This document shows positions 1 to 6,824 of a DNA stretch of 7,219 bases, piece by piece (the first letter of the stretch is position 1; each line of letters begins with the position of its first letter). Made by a program: the position numbers and the translations under genes. This stretch comes from Microbacteriaceae bacterium. GTDB taxonomy: Bacteria > Actinomycetota > Actinomycetes > Actinomycetales > Microbacteriaceae. Location: assembly GCA_026785785.1 (NCBI GenBank), contig JAJAZI010000096.1, positions 1 to 7,219 on the forward strand. Reading direction: 5' to 3'. Under the pieces are notes generated by a model that did not search any database, was not told the DNA's origin, and worked only from the letters and a program-made list of their open reading frames with translations.

Positions 1-1
1 G

Positions 2-1282
2 CACGAGCTGCCGCAGTCGCCCCAGCGCTATGTGGCGGACTGGCTCGACGCCGGCTATCTCGAACGCCGCACGGGTGCCGCAAGCGCCGGATCGAGCGCG
101 GCAGAGACCTACGAGCTCTCTGCCGACGCCCTGGCCGGGCTGCGCATCGCGAGCGAGATCGTCTCCCCGCCGCGCTCGGTCACCGAGAGCCGCCTCACGA
201 CGGTGATGGGCCAGCTCGAGCAGCTCGCGACCGACACCGACACCGACGTGGCCTCCCGCCTCGAATCCCTCACCCGCGAACGCGAGCGGCTCGACCAGCG
301 GATCGGGAACATCCGCGAGGGCCGCATCGACGTCGTTGCCCCGGATGCCGCGCTCGAGCGCATCCGGGACATCCTGCTGCTCGCCGAGCAGCTGCCCGCC
401 GACTTTGCCAGGGTACGACGCGATGTCGAGTCGCTCAACGTGCAGTTCCGGCGCGACATCATCGAGAGCGACGGGGCGCGCGGCGAGGTGCTCGATGCGC
501 TGTTCCGCGGCGTCGACGTGTTGCAGGACAACGAGGCGGGCCGCAGCTTCGGCGCGTTCTACGCCCTGCTCATCAACCCCGAGCGCAGCGCCGGGCTCGA
601 CCGCTCGATCGACGAAGTGCTCACCCGCGACGCCCTCGGCTCGCTCACGCCGGCGGAGCGCATCGCGCTGCGCACCCTGGTCGAGCGCCTCACCTCTCGC
701 GGCGGCGAGGTGCACGAGGTCTACGCCTCCCTCGCCCGGAGTTTGCGCACCTTCGTGCAGCAGCGCGAATACGTGGAGGAGCGCCGGGTCAGCCGACTGC
801 TCAAGCAGGCCCAGCGCTCATTCGGCGAGCTGAGCGGCGAGGGCAGTCTCATCCGTCCGACCGGGTTCACACTCAGCCTGAGCAAGGCCCAACTGGGGTC
901 GGTGAGCCAGCTCACGATGACCGCGCCCGATACCGAGCGTCCGCCCGGCCTCGTCGACAACGCCCCGGTCGAGCTGGACCTCGATCGGGTGCGCGCGCTC
1001 ATCAACGAGAGCGACATCAACCTGTACGAGCTGCGCCGCAACGTCGACGCGACCCTCGACGATCTGCCGGTCGCGAGCATCAGCGATGTGCTCGACCGGT
1101 ATCCGGCGACGCAGGGACTCGGTAGTCTCATCGGGCTGCTGTCGATCGCGCTCGAGCGCACCGTCGACGGCCGCGCCGTGCTCGTCGAGAACGAGCGCGA
1201 TCTCGTGGCCTGGGGCGATGCGGGGCTCGCCGCCCGCGTGCCCACCATTCTCTTCACACAATCGAGCGAGGAGCATTCATGA
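2..1282 (+). CDS. jetA: JetA, Wadjet kleisin-like subunit (DUF3375), 5'-truncated by window edge
   Basis: JetA is the kleisin-like (MukF-related) subunit of the Wadjet anti-plasmid complex and bridges the JetC ATPase heads with JetB. The frame is open from base 2. A GTG at 32 is an in-frame valine, not a convincing start: the residues before it (HELPQSPQRY) continue smoothly into a winged-helix-like stretch (VADWLDAGYLERR), and the 426 visible residues are shorter than the usual roughly 480-500. I infer that about 60 residues lie outside the window. DUF3375 hallmarks are SVTESRL (176-196), a following helical stretch rich in Arg/Glu, then LPADFARVRRDV and GRSFGAFYALL in the N-terminal half. 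The C-terminal half (LDRVRALINESDINLYELR and onward) is the likely head-contacting region. The gene ends in an ATGA overlap with jetB, so the two are translationally coupled. The operon promoter is not visible. Family assignment is from remembered family patterns, supported by the three downstream genes. Confidence 0.92.
   Translation, partial: HELPQSPQRYVADWLDAGYLERRTGAASAGSSAAETYELSADALAGLRIASEIVSPPRSVTESRLTTVMGQLEQLATDTDTDVASRLESLTRERERLDQRIGNIREGRIDVVAPDAALERIRDILLLAEQLPADFARVRRDVESLNVQFRRDIIESDGARGEVLDALFRGVDVLQDNEAGRSFGAFYALLINPERSAGLDRSIDEVLTRDALGSLTPAERIALRTLVERLTSRGGEVHEVYASLARSLRTFVQQREYVEERRVSRLLKQAQRSFGELSGEGSLIRPTGFTLSLSKAQLGSVSQLTMTAPDTERPPGLVDNAPVELDLDRVRALINESDINLYELRRNVDATLDDLPVASISDVLDRYPATQGLGSLIGLLSIALERTVDGRAVLVENERDLVAWGDAGLAARVPTILFTQSSEEHS
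230..247 (+). repeat. Hexanucleotide tandem repeat (ACCGAC x3) inside jetA
   Basis: Three perfect in-frame copies of ACCGAC encode Thr-Asp-Thr-Asp-Thr-Asp just after the SVTESRL helix of JetA. A copy-number change would add or remove two residues without a frameshift. It lies at a predicted turn, so it may simply be tolerated there. Nothing suggests a regulatory role. Confidence 0.5.
1268..1273 (+). promoter_or_regulatory. Shine-Dalgarno for jetB
   Basis: GAGGAG lies 5 nt before the ATG at 1279, inside the 3' end of jetA. It fixes the jetB start at the ATGA overlap and suggests reinitiation or coupled translation of jetA and jetB. Confidence 0.75.
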
Positions 1283-2046
1283 CCCCGGCCCGCGCGACCG
1301 CGCACGCCACCACCGCGCAGACTGCCGCCGCGCCCAGCGACGACGAGTCCACTGCATCCGCCACTCTCTTCGTCGGAGACACCGGAACCCTCGACCTCGA
1401 CACCCGCCTCGCCCTCGTGAAGCTGCTGCGCGGACCGTTTCTCGACGGCAGCCGGGAGCCCGCGCGCTGGGCGGCGCTGCGCCGCTCGGAGGTCGCGGTG
1501 CGGCGCTACCTGAGCGAGATCTTCCTGCTGCTCGTGATCGATGAGGTCGAGCGCATCGCCTTCACCCAGCAGGCCAGCGAATCGGATGCCGTGATCCCTA
1601 GTGTTCTGCGCCAGGTTCCGCTCACCATGATCGACAGCGCCCTCGTGCTCTTTCTGCGCGGGCAGCTCTCCGCCGTGGCGGGCACCGGACAGCGCGCGAT
1701 CGTCGGATACGACGACATCGTCGCGCAGCTCACCCCGTACCGCCGCGAGGGAACGACCGACGAGTCCGCCCACCTCAAGCGCATCAACGGCGCGGTGCGC
1801 AAGATGATCGATGCCGGTGTGCTCGCGAACACCTCAACCGAGGGCCGCTTCGAGGTCTCGCCGGTGCTGCGCATCCTGTTCCCCGCCGAGCAGATCGCCG
1901 CGCTGACCGCCGCCTACGAGGCGCTGCGGGGAACGGATGCGACGGATGCGCGGCTCGACGGCTTCGACGATGCCTCCGACGAGCGCGGGGCTGGCGAGAC
2001 GCGGGACAACGACACCGACACGCCATCCGGGGAGGACGACGCATGA
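1279..2046 (+). CDS. jetB: JetB, Wadjet KITE/MukE-like subunit (DUF4194)
   Basis: JetB is the KITE-type (MukE-related, tandem winged-helix) partner of the kleisin JetA in the Wadjet motor. The product has 255 residues. An Ala/Thr-rich N-terminus (about 1-28) looks disordered. A core of about 38-215 shows the DUF4194 pattern: a helix (LALVKLLRGPFL), then arginine-rich RWAALRRSEVAVRRYLSEIFLLLVID, PLTMIDSALVLFLRGQL, and a second winged-helix-like segment (LKRINGAVRKMIDAGVL followed by GRFEVSPVLRILF). The tail (219-255) has 14 acidic and 3 basic residues and no hydrophobic core, so it is probably disordered. The start at 1279 is supported by GAGGAG 5 nt upstream and by the ATGA overlap with jetA. 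The 3' end overlaps jetC in the same way. Identification rests on sequence pattern plus its position between a DUF3375 and an SMC-like gene. No catalytic residues are expected. Confidence 0.9.
   Translation: MTPARATAHATTAQTAAAPSDDESTASATLFVGDTGTLDLDTRLALVKLLRGPFLDGSREPARWAALRRSEVAVRRYLSEIFLLLVIDEVERIAFTQQASESDAVIPSVLRQVPLTMIDSALVLFLRGQLSAVAGTGQRAIVGYDDIVAQLTPYRREGTTDESAHLKRINGAVRKMIDAGVLANTSTEGRFEVSPVLRILFPAEQIAALTAAYEALRGTDATDARLDGFDDASDERGAGETRDNDTDTPSGEDDA
1933..1950 (+). repeat. Perfect 9-nt tandem duplication (ACGGATGCG x2) in the jetB tail
   Basis: Two adjacent identical copies of ACGGATGCG encode Thr-Asp-Ala twice (JetB residues 219-224), exactly where the folded core gives way to the acidic tail. 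Each copy contains GGATGC, a hexamer that recurs through the window. It is in frame and could change length by slippage without destroying the protein. Confidence 0.65.
2029..2035 (+). promoter_or_regulatory. Shine-Dalgarno for jetC
   Basis: GGGGAGG lies 7 nt before the ATG at 2043, within the last codons of jetB. It supports the jetC start at the ATGA overlap and translational coupling with jetB. Confidence 0.75.
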
Positions 2047-5000
2047 ACGACGACACCCTCTTCGACGACCTCGACGGCGCCCTGCGGAGCAGCCGCGGCC
2101 AGCACCGCCTCACCGGAATCCAGCTCGTCAACTGGGGCACGTTCGCCAACCACCACCGTATCGACGTCGCCGAGAAGGGCTTCCTGATCACCGGGGCATC
2201 CGGATCAGGCAAGTCCACCATCCTCGACGCGATCTCCGTCGTGCTCGTGCGCCCGAAAGACTTGAACCTCAACGCCGCCGCAGGCGACGCCGGGCAGCGC
2301 GTGCGCGACCGCACCGTGCTCAGCTATCTGCGCGGATCCTGGTCGATCAACGCCGACGAGATCACCGGCGAGGTCGCGACCCAGCAGCTGCGCCCGGGAA
2401 CCACGTGGTCGGCCATCGCCCTGGACTACTCCGACGGCAAGGGCGTGGAGACGACCCTCGTGCGCGTGTTCTGGGCGGCCCGCGGAGTCACCGACCCGGG
2501 CGGGGTGAAGAGCGTCAACCTCATCGCCGATCGCCGGTTCGACCTGAAGGAGCTTGAGCCGGTGCTCGCCGACGGACTCAGCCTGCGCACGGTGAAGGCG
2601 CTTCTGTCGCCCTGGTACGCGGGCGACCAGTACCCCGCATTCCAGGAGAAGTTCGCCCGGCGGCTCGGCATCGGCGGCGAGCGCGCCCTTCGCCTGCTGC
2701 ACAAGACCCAGGCCACCAAGGGACTCACGAGCCTCGACTCGCTGCTGCGCGACTTCATGCTCGACGAGCCCGAGACCTTCGCCATCGCCAGCCGCATGGT
2801 CGAGCAGTTCGACGAGCTCTCCGCGGCGCACGAGGCGGTGCAGACCGCCCGCAAGCAGGTCGCCCACCTCGAACCGGTGCGCGGGCTCGACGCCGAGCTC
2901 GGCTTGCTCTCGGTGCGCGCGGCCGACCTCGAGGCCGAGATCGAGGCCACCGACTGGTACGTGACCGAACGGGCCATCGCGCTCCACCACGACGAGATCG
3001 CTCGCGCCCAGCGGGACCGGACGGATGCCGCGGCAGAGCAGACGACCCTCGAGGCGGACCTCTCACTCATCAACGACCGCATCGACGTGCTGCGCGAACA
3101 ACACCTCACGGCTGGCGGCGGCCGGCTCGACGGCATCCGCTCGGAGCGCGATCAGGCCGCCGGTGAACTGTCGTCGCGCACCCGCCGCCAGAGTGCGCTG
3201 CGCTCTCACCTAACCGTGCTCGGCGCCGCGACGCCGTCGACCCAGGGCGACCACGCCGAACTCGTGAATCAGGCGCGGACCGAGATCGACGCGCTCGCGG
3301 CCGGCGGGGCCGATGTGGACCGGGAACAGTACGACGCCTTCGCTGGCGCCGAGAACGCACGGCGCAAGCTCGATTCGGTGCGGGCCGAGATGGCGACACT
3401 CGCCATGAGCCGGTCGAACATCAACGGCGACGACCTGCGGCTGCGCGACGAGCTCGCCGCCGCCGCGCGCGTCGACCCGAAGCGGTTGCCGTTCGTCGCC
3501 GAGCTGCTCGACGTTCCCGAGGAGCACGCCGAGTGGCGCGGTGCGATCGAGCGGCTGCTCGGCGGGTTCGCGCGGTCGGTGCTCATTCCAGAGTCGGTGT
3601 ACGCCGCGGCATCCGCCTACATCGACAGCACCCACCTCGGCCGCAAGCTGCTCTACTACCGGGTGCCACGCGAGGTGACCCAGAAGCCGCGGGCGATCGG
3701 ACCAGACTCGGTGGTGCACCGCATCGACGTCGCCGACTCGACAGCCGCCGAGTGGTTGCACGCCGAGTTGAGCCAACGCTTCGACTACGCCTGCACGGAG
3801 AGCCTCGCCGAATTCCAGCGCGCCGACAAGGGGCTGACCCGCAACGGCCAGGTGCGCCACGGCAGCTCCCGGCACGAGAAGAACGATCGTTCGCGGATCG
3901 ACGACCGGAGGCAGTGGGTGCTCGGCTTCGACAACGCCGCCAAGCAGCAGCTGTTCGCCGCCGACGCCCAGCGGCTGCAGACCGAGCTCGATACGGCCGA
4001 GAAGCAGGTGACCGCCGTTCTCGGCCGGCGCACCGCCGCCCAGGCGCGGCTCGACGCCTGCCACCGCATCGTCGAGACCCCGTGGGACGACATCGACACC
4101 GCGAGCGCCGCGCAGCGCCTGCACGGCCTGGACCAGCTGATCGCGGAGTTCGCCTCCACTCACCGCGATTTGGCCCGGCTGGATGAGCAGATTGCATCGC
4201 AGAGGGCGGAGTCGACGGCCCTCGAGCAGACACTGCGGGCGGCGGGCGCGCGAGTTCACGCGGCATCCACCGAGCTCGAGCGGCTCGCGCGCGGCCTCGA
4301 CGAGCGGCAGGCGACTCGCGCCCAGCTCCAGCCTGCGGAGGCGACGGCTCTGGCCCGGCTCGAGTCCCGGTTCGCCGCGCGGTCGCGCAGCCTGACCCTG
4401 GACAGGCTCGGCGATCTGCGCGCGGACGTGCAGAAGGAGATCTCGAGCGAGGCAACCGTGGTGGAGCGCAGCATCCGCTCCATTCGGGAGAGGCTGACGC
4501 AGCTGTTCACCGAGTTCAAGGCGGAGTGGACGGCCGAGGCCGCCGACGTCGACACCGATGTCGAGGCGACCGGGGAGTACCTGCGCATTCTCGAACGCAT
4601 CGAGCACGACGGGCTGCCGCAGTTCGAGACGAAGTTTCTGAACATGCTGCAGGACCTCTCGACCATGTCACTTGGGCAGCTGCGCCGGCAGATCGACCAG
4701 GAGCGACGTCAGATTCGCGACCGGATCACACCGATCAACGAGTCGCTGGCACTGAGCGAGTACGGGCACGGCACCATTCTGCGCATCGACGTGAAAGAGC
4801 GGCAGCTCGCGCTCGTGAACGACTTCAAGAAGGATGTCGCGGCGGCGACCGACGAGTCGCTCGTCAACGACCCGGCGCGCGCGACCGAGCGGTTCGAGAT
4901 TCTGCGCCGCCTCGTCACCCGGTTCGGCAGCCCCGAGCCGGAGCACAGGCACTGGCGCGACCAGGTGCTCGACGTGCGTCGGCACGTGGAGTTCGAGGCG

Positions 5001-5408
5001 CGCGAGATCGGCGAGGGTGGCGAGACGGTCGAGATCCACACCTCCGGCGCTGGGCGCAGCGGCGGGCAGCGCGTCAAGCTCGTCACCTTCGCCCTCGCGG
5101 CGGCGCTGCGGTACCAGCTCGGCGGGCGAGGCGGTGAACGTCCCGACTACGGCACCGTGGTCATCGATGAGGCGTTCGACAAGGCCGACGCCGACTTCAC
5201 CGAGAAGTCGATGCGCATTTTCGAGCAGTTCGGGTTCCAGATGGTGCTCGCGACGCCGATGAAGCTCATCCAGACCCTGAGCCCGTTCATCGGCGGGGCG
5301 ACCGTGATTCACATTCGTGATCGCAAGGAGTCCTCCGCGTTCCCGATCGACCTGGTCGAACTCACCGCGACGCCGTCGCAGCAGCGGGCCGATGCGCTCG
5401 ATCGCTGA
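2043..5408 (+). CDS. jetC: JetC, Wadjet SMC-like ATPase (MukB/SbcC-type)
   Basis: JetC is the motor ATPase of Wadjet. Two copies dimerise through a hinge, and ATP-driven head engagement powers DNA loop extrusion. The product has 1121 residues, a normal length for the family. The N-terminal head carries the SMC/SbcC-type NWGTF (residues 30-34) and a Walker A motif GASGSGKST (51-59, nucleotides 2193-2219, catalytic K57). Long Ala/Glu/Arg/Leu-rich stretches at about 250-470 and 620-900 are the predicted antiparallel coiled coil. Between them, about 480-610, is a hinge-like domain (LPFVAELLDVPEE, then WRGAIERLLGGF). The C-terminal head has the ABC signature RSGGQR (S1006-GGQ-R1010) and Walker B VVIDEAFDKAD, with D1042 and the presumed catalytic E1043. 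All ATPase motifs are intact. The start is set by the ATGA overlap with jetB and GGGGAGG 7 nt upstream. A stand-alone SbcC or MksB is the alternative, but the neighbours make JetC much more likely. Confidence 0.95.
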   Translation: MNDDTLFDDLDGALRSSRGQHRLTGIQLVNWGTFANHHRIDVAEKGFLITGASGSGKSTILDAISVVLVRPKDLNLNAAAGDAGQRVRDRTVLSYLRGSWSINADEITGEVATQQLRPGTTWSAIALDYSDGKGVETTLVRVFWAARGVTDPGGVKSVNLIADRRFDLKELEPVLADGLSLRTVKALLSPWYAGDQYPAFQEKFARRLGIGGERALRLLHKTQATKGLTSLDSLLRDFMLDEPETFAIASRMVEQFDELSAAHEAVQTARKQVAHLEPVRGLDAELGLLSVRAADLEAEIEATDWYVTERAIALHHDEIARAQRDRTDAAAEQTTLEADLSLINDRIDVLREQHLTAGGGRLDGIRSERDQAAGELSSRTRRQSALRSHLTVLGAATPSTQGDHAELVNQARTEIDALAAGGADVDREQYDAFAGAENARRKLDSVRAEMATLAMSRSNINGDDLRLRDELAAAARVDPKRLPFVAELLDVPEEHAEWRGAIERLLGGFARSVLIPESVYAAASAYIDSTHLGRKLLYYRVPREVTQKPRAIGPDSVVHRIDVADSTAAEWLHAELSQRFDYACTESLAEFQRADKGLTRNGQVRHGSSRHEKNDRSRIDDRRQWVLGFDNAAKQQLFAADAQRLQTELDTAEKQVTAVLGRRTAAQARLDACHRIVETPWDDIDTASAAQRLHGLDQLIAEFASTHRDLARLDEQIASQRAESTALEQTLRAAGARVHAASTELERLARGLDERQATRAQLQPAEATALARLESRFAARSRSLTLDRLGDLRADVQKEISSEATVVERSIRSIRERLTQLFTEFKAEWTAEAADVDTDVEATGEYLRILERIEHDGLPQFETKFLNMLQDLSTMSLGQLRRQIDQERRQIRDRITPINESLALSEYGHGTILRIDVKERQLALVNDFKKDVAAATDESLVNDPARATERFEILRRLVTRFGSPEPEHRHWRDQVLDVRRHVEFEAREIGEGGETVEIHTSGAGRSGGQRVKLVTFALAAALRYQLGGRGGERPDYGTVVIDEAFDKADADFTEKSMRIFEQFGFQMVLATPMKLIQTLSPFIGGATVIHIRDRKESSAFPIDLVELTATPSQQRADALDR

Positions 5409-6543
5409 GGCGCGCGTCGAGGCGAAGCGCGTGTTCGACCGGAACCTCGCCGGGTGGGCGTGGGCGACCGTGCGGGGCGAGCCGGCCGACCGCATCCCGC
5501 TCACGATCAACCTCCAGCCGCCTCCCGGCGCCGAGGCGCTCGACCGCGTCGCCGAGCTGCGCGAATGGTCTGCCGCCTGGCACGACTTCGCCGGGCACGG
5601 TCGGGTGGAGTTCGCGACGAAGCGATTCCGGTACGTCGGCACGCAATCGGTGCCGCTGCGCCTCAGCTTGGAGCAGCCCGCGGACGTAGCGGGCTTCGTG
5701 GGCTCCACTGCCCACTGGCGCACCCTGCTCGGCCGGCTGGGCGAGCTGGTCGCCGAGTGGCCCGACATGTCGAGACCGGATGCGGCGGCCGTCCGCCGCC
5801 TGCTGGACGTGCCCGCCCCCTCGTGGTCGCCCATCGTCGGCTTCCTGCGCTGGTCGGCCAACCTGGACCTGTCCGAACTGCTACCGCGCCAGATCGCCTT
5901 CCCCGGGGTCGATAGCAAGTGGTTCGATCAGAACCGACCACTCCTCGTTGCACTGCGGGCCGCGGGGGCGGGCGACCGACCGCTCGAGACGCGGCAGCTC
6001 CACTCGCGGGTGCTGGTGCGCGTGCTCGACCATTCTCTGCGGGCGCAGGTCGGTGGGCTCGGGGAGTTCGCCGCCCCGGCCGCCGAGCTTGCCCGACTGG
6101 GCTGGGCGCCGACCGAGGTGATCATCTCGGAGAATCTGCAGAGCGCGTACTCCTTCGGAGAGCGCCCCGGATGTGTCGTGCTGGCGGCGCAGGGCTACGC
6201 GGTCGAGGTCTACGGTGAGCTGCCGTGGCTGCAGCACGCTCACGTTCGCTATTGGGGCGACCTCGACACGCACGGCTTCGCGATCCTGAACCGGCTGCGG
6301 CACCATCTCCCGCGGGTCGACTCGGTGCTGATGGATGCACGCACCCTGCTCGCCCATCGCTCGCTGTGGGCCAGGGAGGAGAAGCCGCAGTCGGCGCAGT
6401 TGCCGCTGCTGACGGCATCCGAGCGGGAGGCGTACGACCTCGTGCTGTCGGAGCCGAACACCCGGCTGGAGCAGGAGCGGTTGCCGTGGGGTGTGGTTGA
6501 GGCGGCATTCGACGTGAGTCTCGCTGGCCGCAAATCGCTGTGA
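5392..6543 (+). CDS. jetD: JetD, Wadjet Toprim-fold nuclease (DUF3322 + DUF2220)
   Basis: JetD is the nuclease of Wadjet: docked on the JetABC motor, it cuts the circular DNA that the motor has extruded. The N-terminal part (about 1-180) matches DUF3322, with a helical start followed by PADRIPLTINLQPP and later VDSKWFDQNRPLL. The C-terminal part matches DUF2220 and carries the topoisomerase VI-A-like Toprim core: IISENL with E247, then YWGDLDTHGFAIL with D290 and D292, then SVLMDARTLL and a terminal RLEQERLPWG. The Toprim acidic residues are therefore present. I chose the ATG at 5392 (383 residues), which overlaps jetC by 17 nt. An in-frame GTG at 5317 would add 25 Arg/Ser/Pro-rich residues that look like jetC read out of frame. 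No good Shine-Dalgarno precedes 5392, so coupling to jetC is likely. A GTG at 5431, behind GAGG (5419-5422), is a possible shorter start but would remove part of the first helix. No convincing terminator follows the stop. Confidence 0.93.
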   Translation: MRSIAEARVEAKRVFDRNLAGWAWATVRGEPADRIPLTINLQPPPGAEALDRVAELREWSAAWHDFAGHGRVEFATKRFRYVGTQSVPLRLSLEQPADVAGFVGSTAHWRTLLGRLGELVAEWPDMSRPDAAAVRRLLDVPAPSWSPIVGFLRWSANLDLSELLPRQIAFPGVDSKWFDQNRPLLVALRAAGAGDRPLETRQLHSRVLVRVLDHSLRAQVGGLGEFAAPAAELARLGWAPTEVIISENLQSAYSFGERPGCVVLAAQGYAVEVYGELPWLQHAHVRYWGDLDTHGFAILNRLRHHLPRVDSVLMDARTLLAHRSLWAREEKPQSAQLPLLTASEREAYDLVLSEPNTRLEQERLPWGVVEAAFDVSLAGRKSL

Positions 6544-6583
6544 GCAGCACGCGGGCGCTCCTCGGCGCTCTTCGCCCGACCCA

Positions 6584-6694
6584 GTAGGCGGCGCGCAGCC
6601 CGTCGATCATCGGGAAATGCCGCACGGTCAAGGTCATGAGCGATGCGCCGGTGAGCCCGGCCGCCGCGATGATGAGGTCGGCCGCACCGATCCC
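6584..6694 (-). pseudogene. C-terminal remnant of a VapC-type PIN-domain toxin
   Basis: The 281-bp gap between jetD and the HNH gene has no plus-strand gene. On the minus strand, one frame reads GIGAADLIIAAAGLTG (from 6694), then MTLTVRHFPMIDGLRAAY (ending at 6584). This is the shape of the VapC C-terminus: an acidic D (third PIN carboxylate, 6677-6679) before the IAA helix, then a T-x-x-x-R-H-F-P-x-x-x-G-L strand. Codons in this piece are mostly G/C-ending, as expected of former coding DNA. The first half of a PIN domain (the first catalytic Asp and the middle Glu), a start and a nearby stop are all missing, and the usual Asn in T-x-N is Thr here. Upstream, a different frame (around 6702-6740) gives ERLARVSSDSAGGR, which could be the preceding helix after a frameshift. 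No antitoxin gene is visible. VapC toxins are RNases, but this fragment should be inactive. The identification is by motif only. Confidence 0.6.
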
Positions 6695-6811
6695 CGAATG
6701 TGACGGCCTCCAGCGCTGTCCGAGCTGACCCGGGCGAGGCGTTCGGCGGCGACGCGACGGGTGCGGTGCTTTCCGTGCATGCCTGCGGACTCCGCCGCCC
6801 CGGCATCCGCC

Positions 6812-6817
6812 TACGCT
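6812..6817 (+). promoter_or_regulatory. Putative -10 element for leaderless transcription of the HNH gene
   Basis: TACGCT matches the actinobacterial TANNNT -10 pattern. Seven bases separate it from the GTG at 6825, so transcription could begin at the start codon itself. There is no Shine-Dalgarno in front of that GTG, which fits a leaderless mRNA. No recognisable -35 hexamer is seen about 17 nt upstream. The element indicates that the HNH gene is a separate transcription unit and not the fifth gene of the jet operon. Confidence 0.5.
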
Positions 6818-6824
6818 GAATCCC

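Noticed and set aside
721..1773. Minus-strand open frame across jetA/jetB
   Set aside because: Composition of a GC-driven shadow (Arg/Ser/Gly/Ala-rich); the plus strand has the conserved proteins.
3210..4607. Long open frame on the minus strand opposite jetC (465 codons)
   Set aside because: High-GC antisense shadow: its protein is Leu/Gly/Arg/Val-rich with no recognisable domain and lies wholly within jetC, whose motifs are intact.
5317..5391. N-terminal extension of JetD from the GTG at 5317
   Set aside because: The 25 added residues are Arg/Ser/Pro-rich out-of-frame jetC; the ATG at 5392 gives a family-like start.
4668..5918. Long minus-strand open frame across the jetC/jetD junction
   Set aside because: Antisense to two well-supported genes, with no domain pattern and no supporting Shine-Dalgarno or context.
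6552..6578. Inverted repeat CGGGCG...CGCCCG just after jetD
   Set aside because: Six-bp stem with a 15-nt loop and no T-run; expected by chance at this GC content, so not called a terminator.
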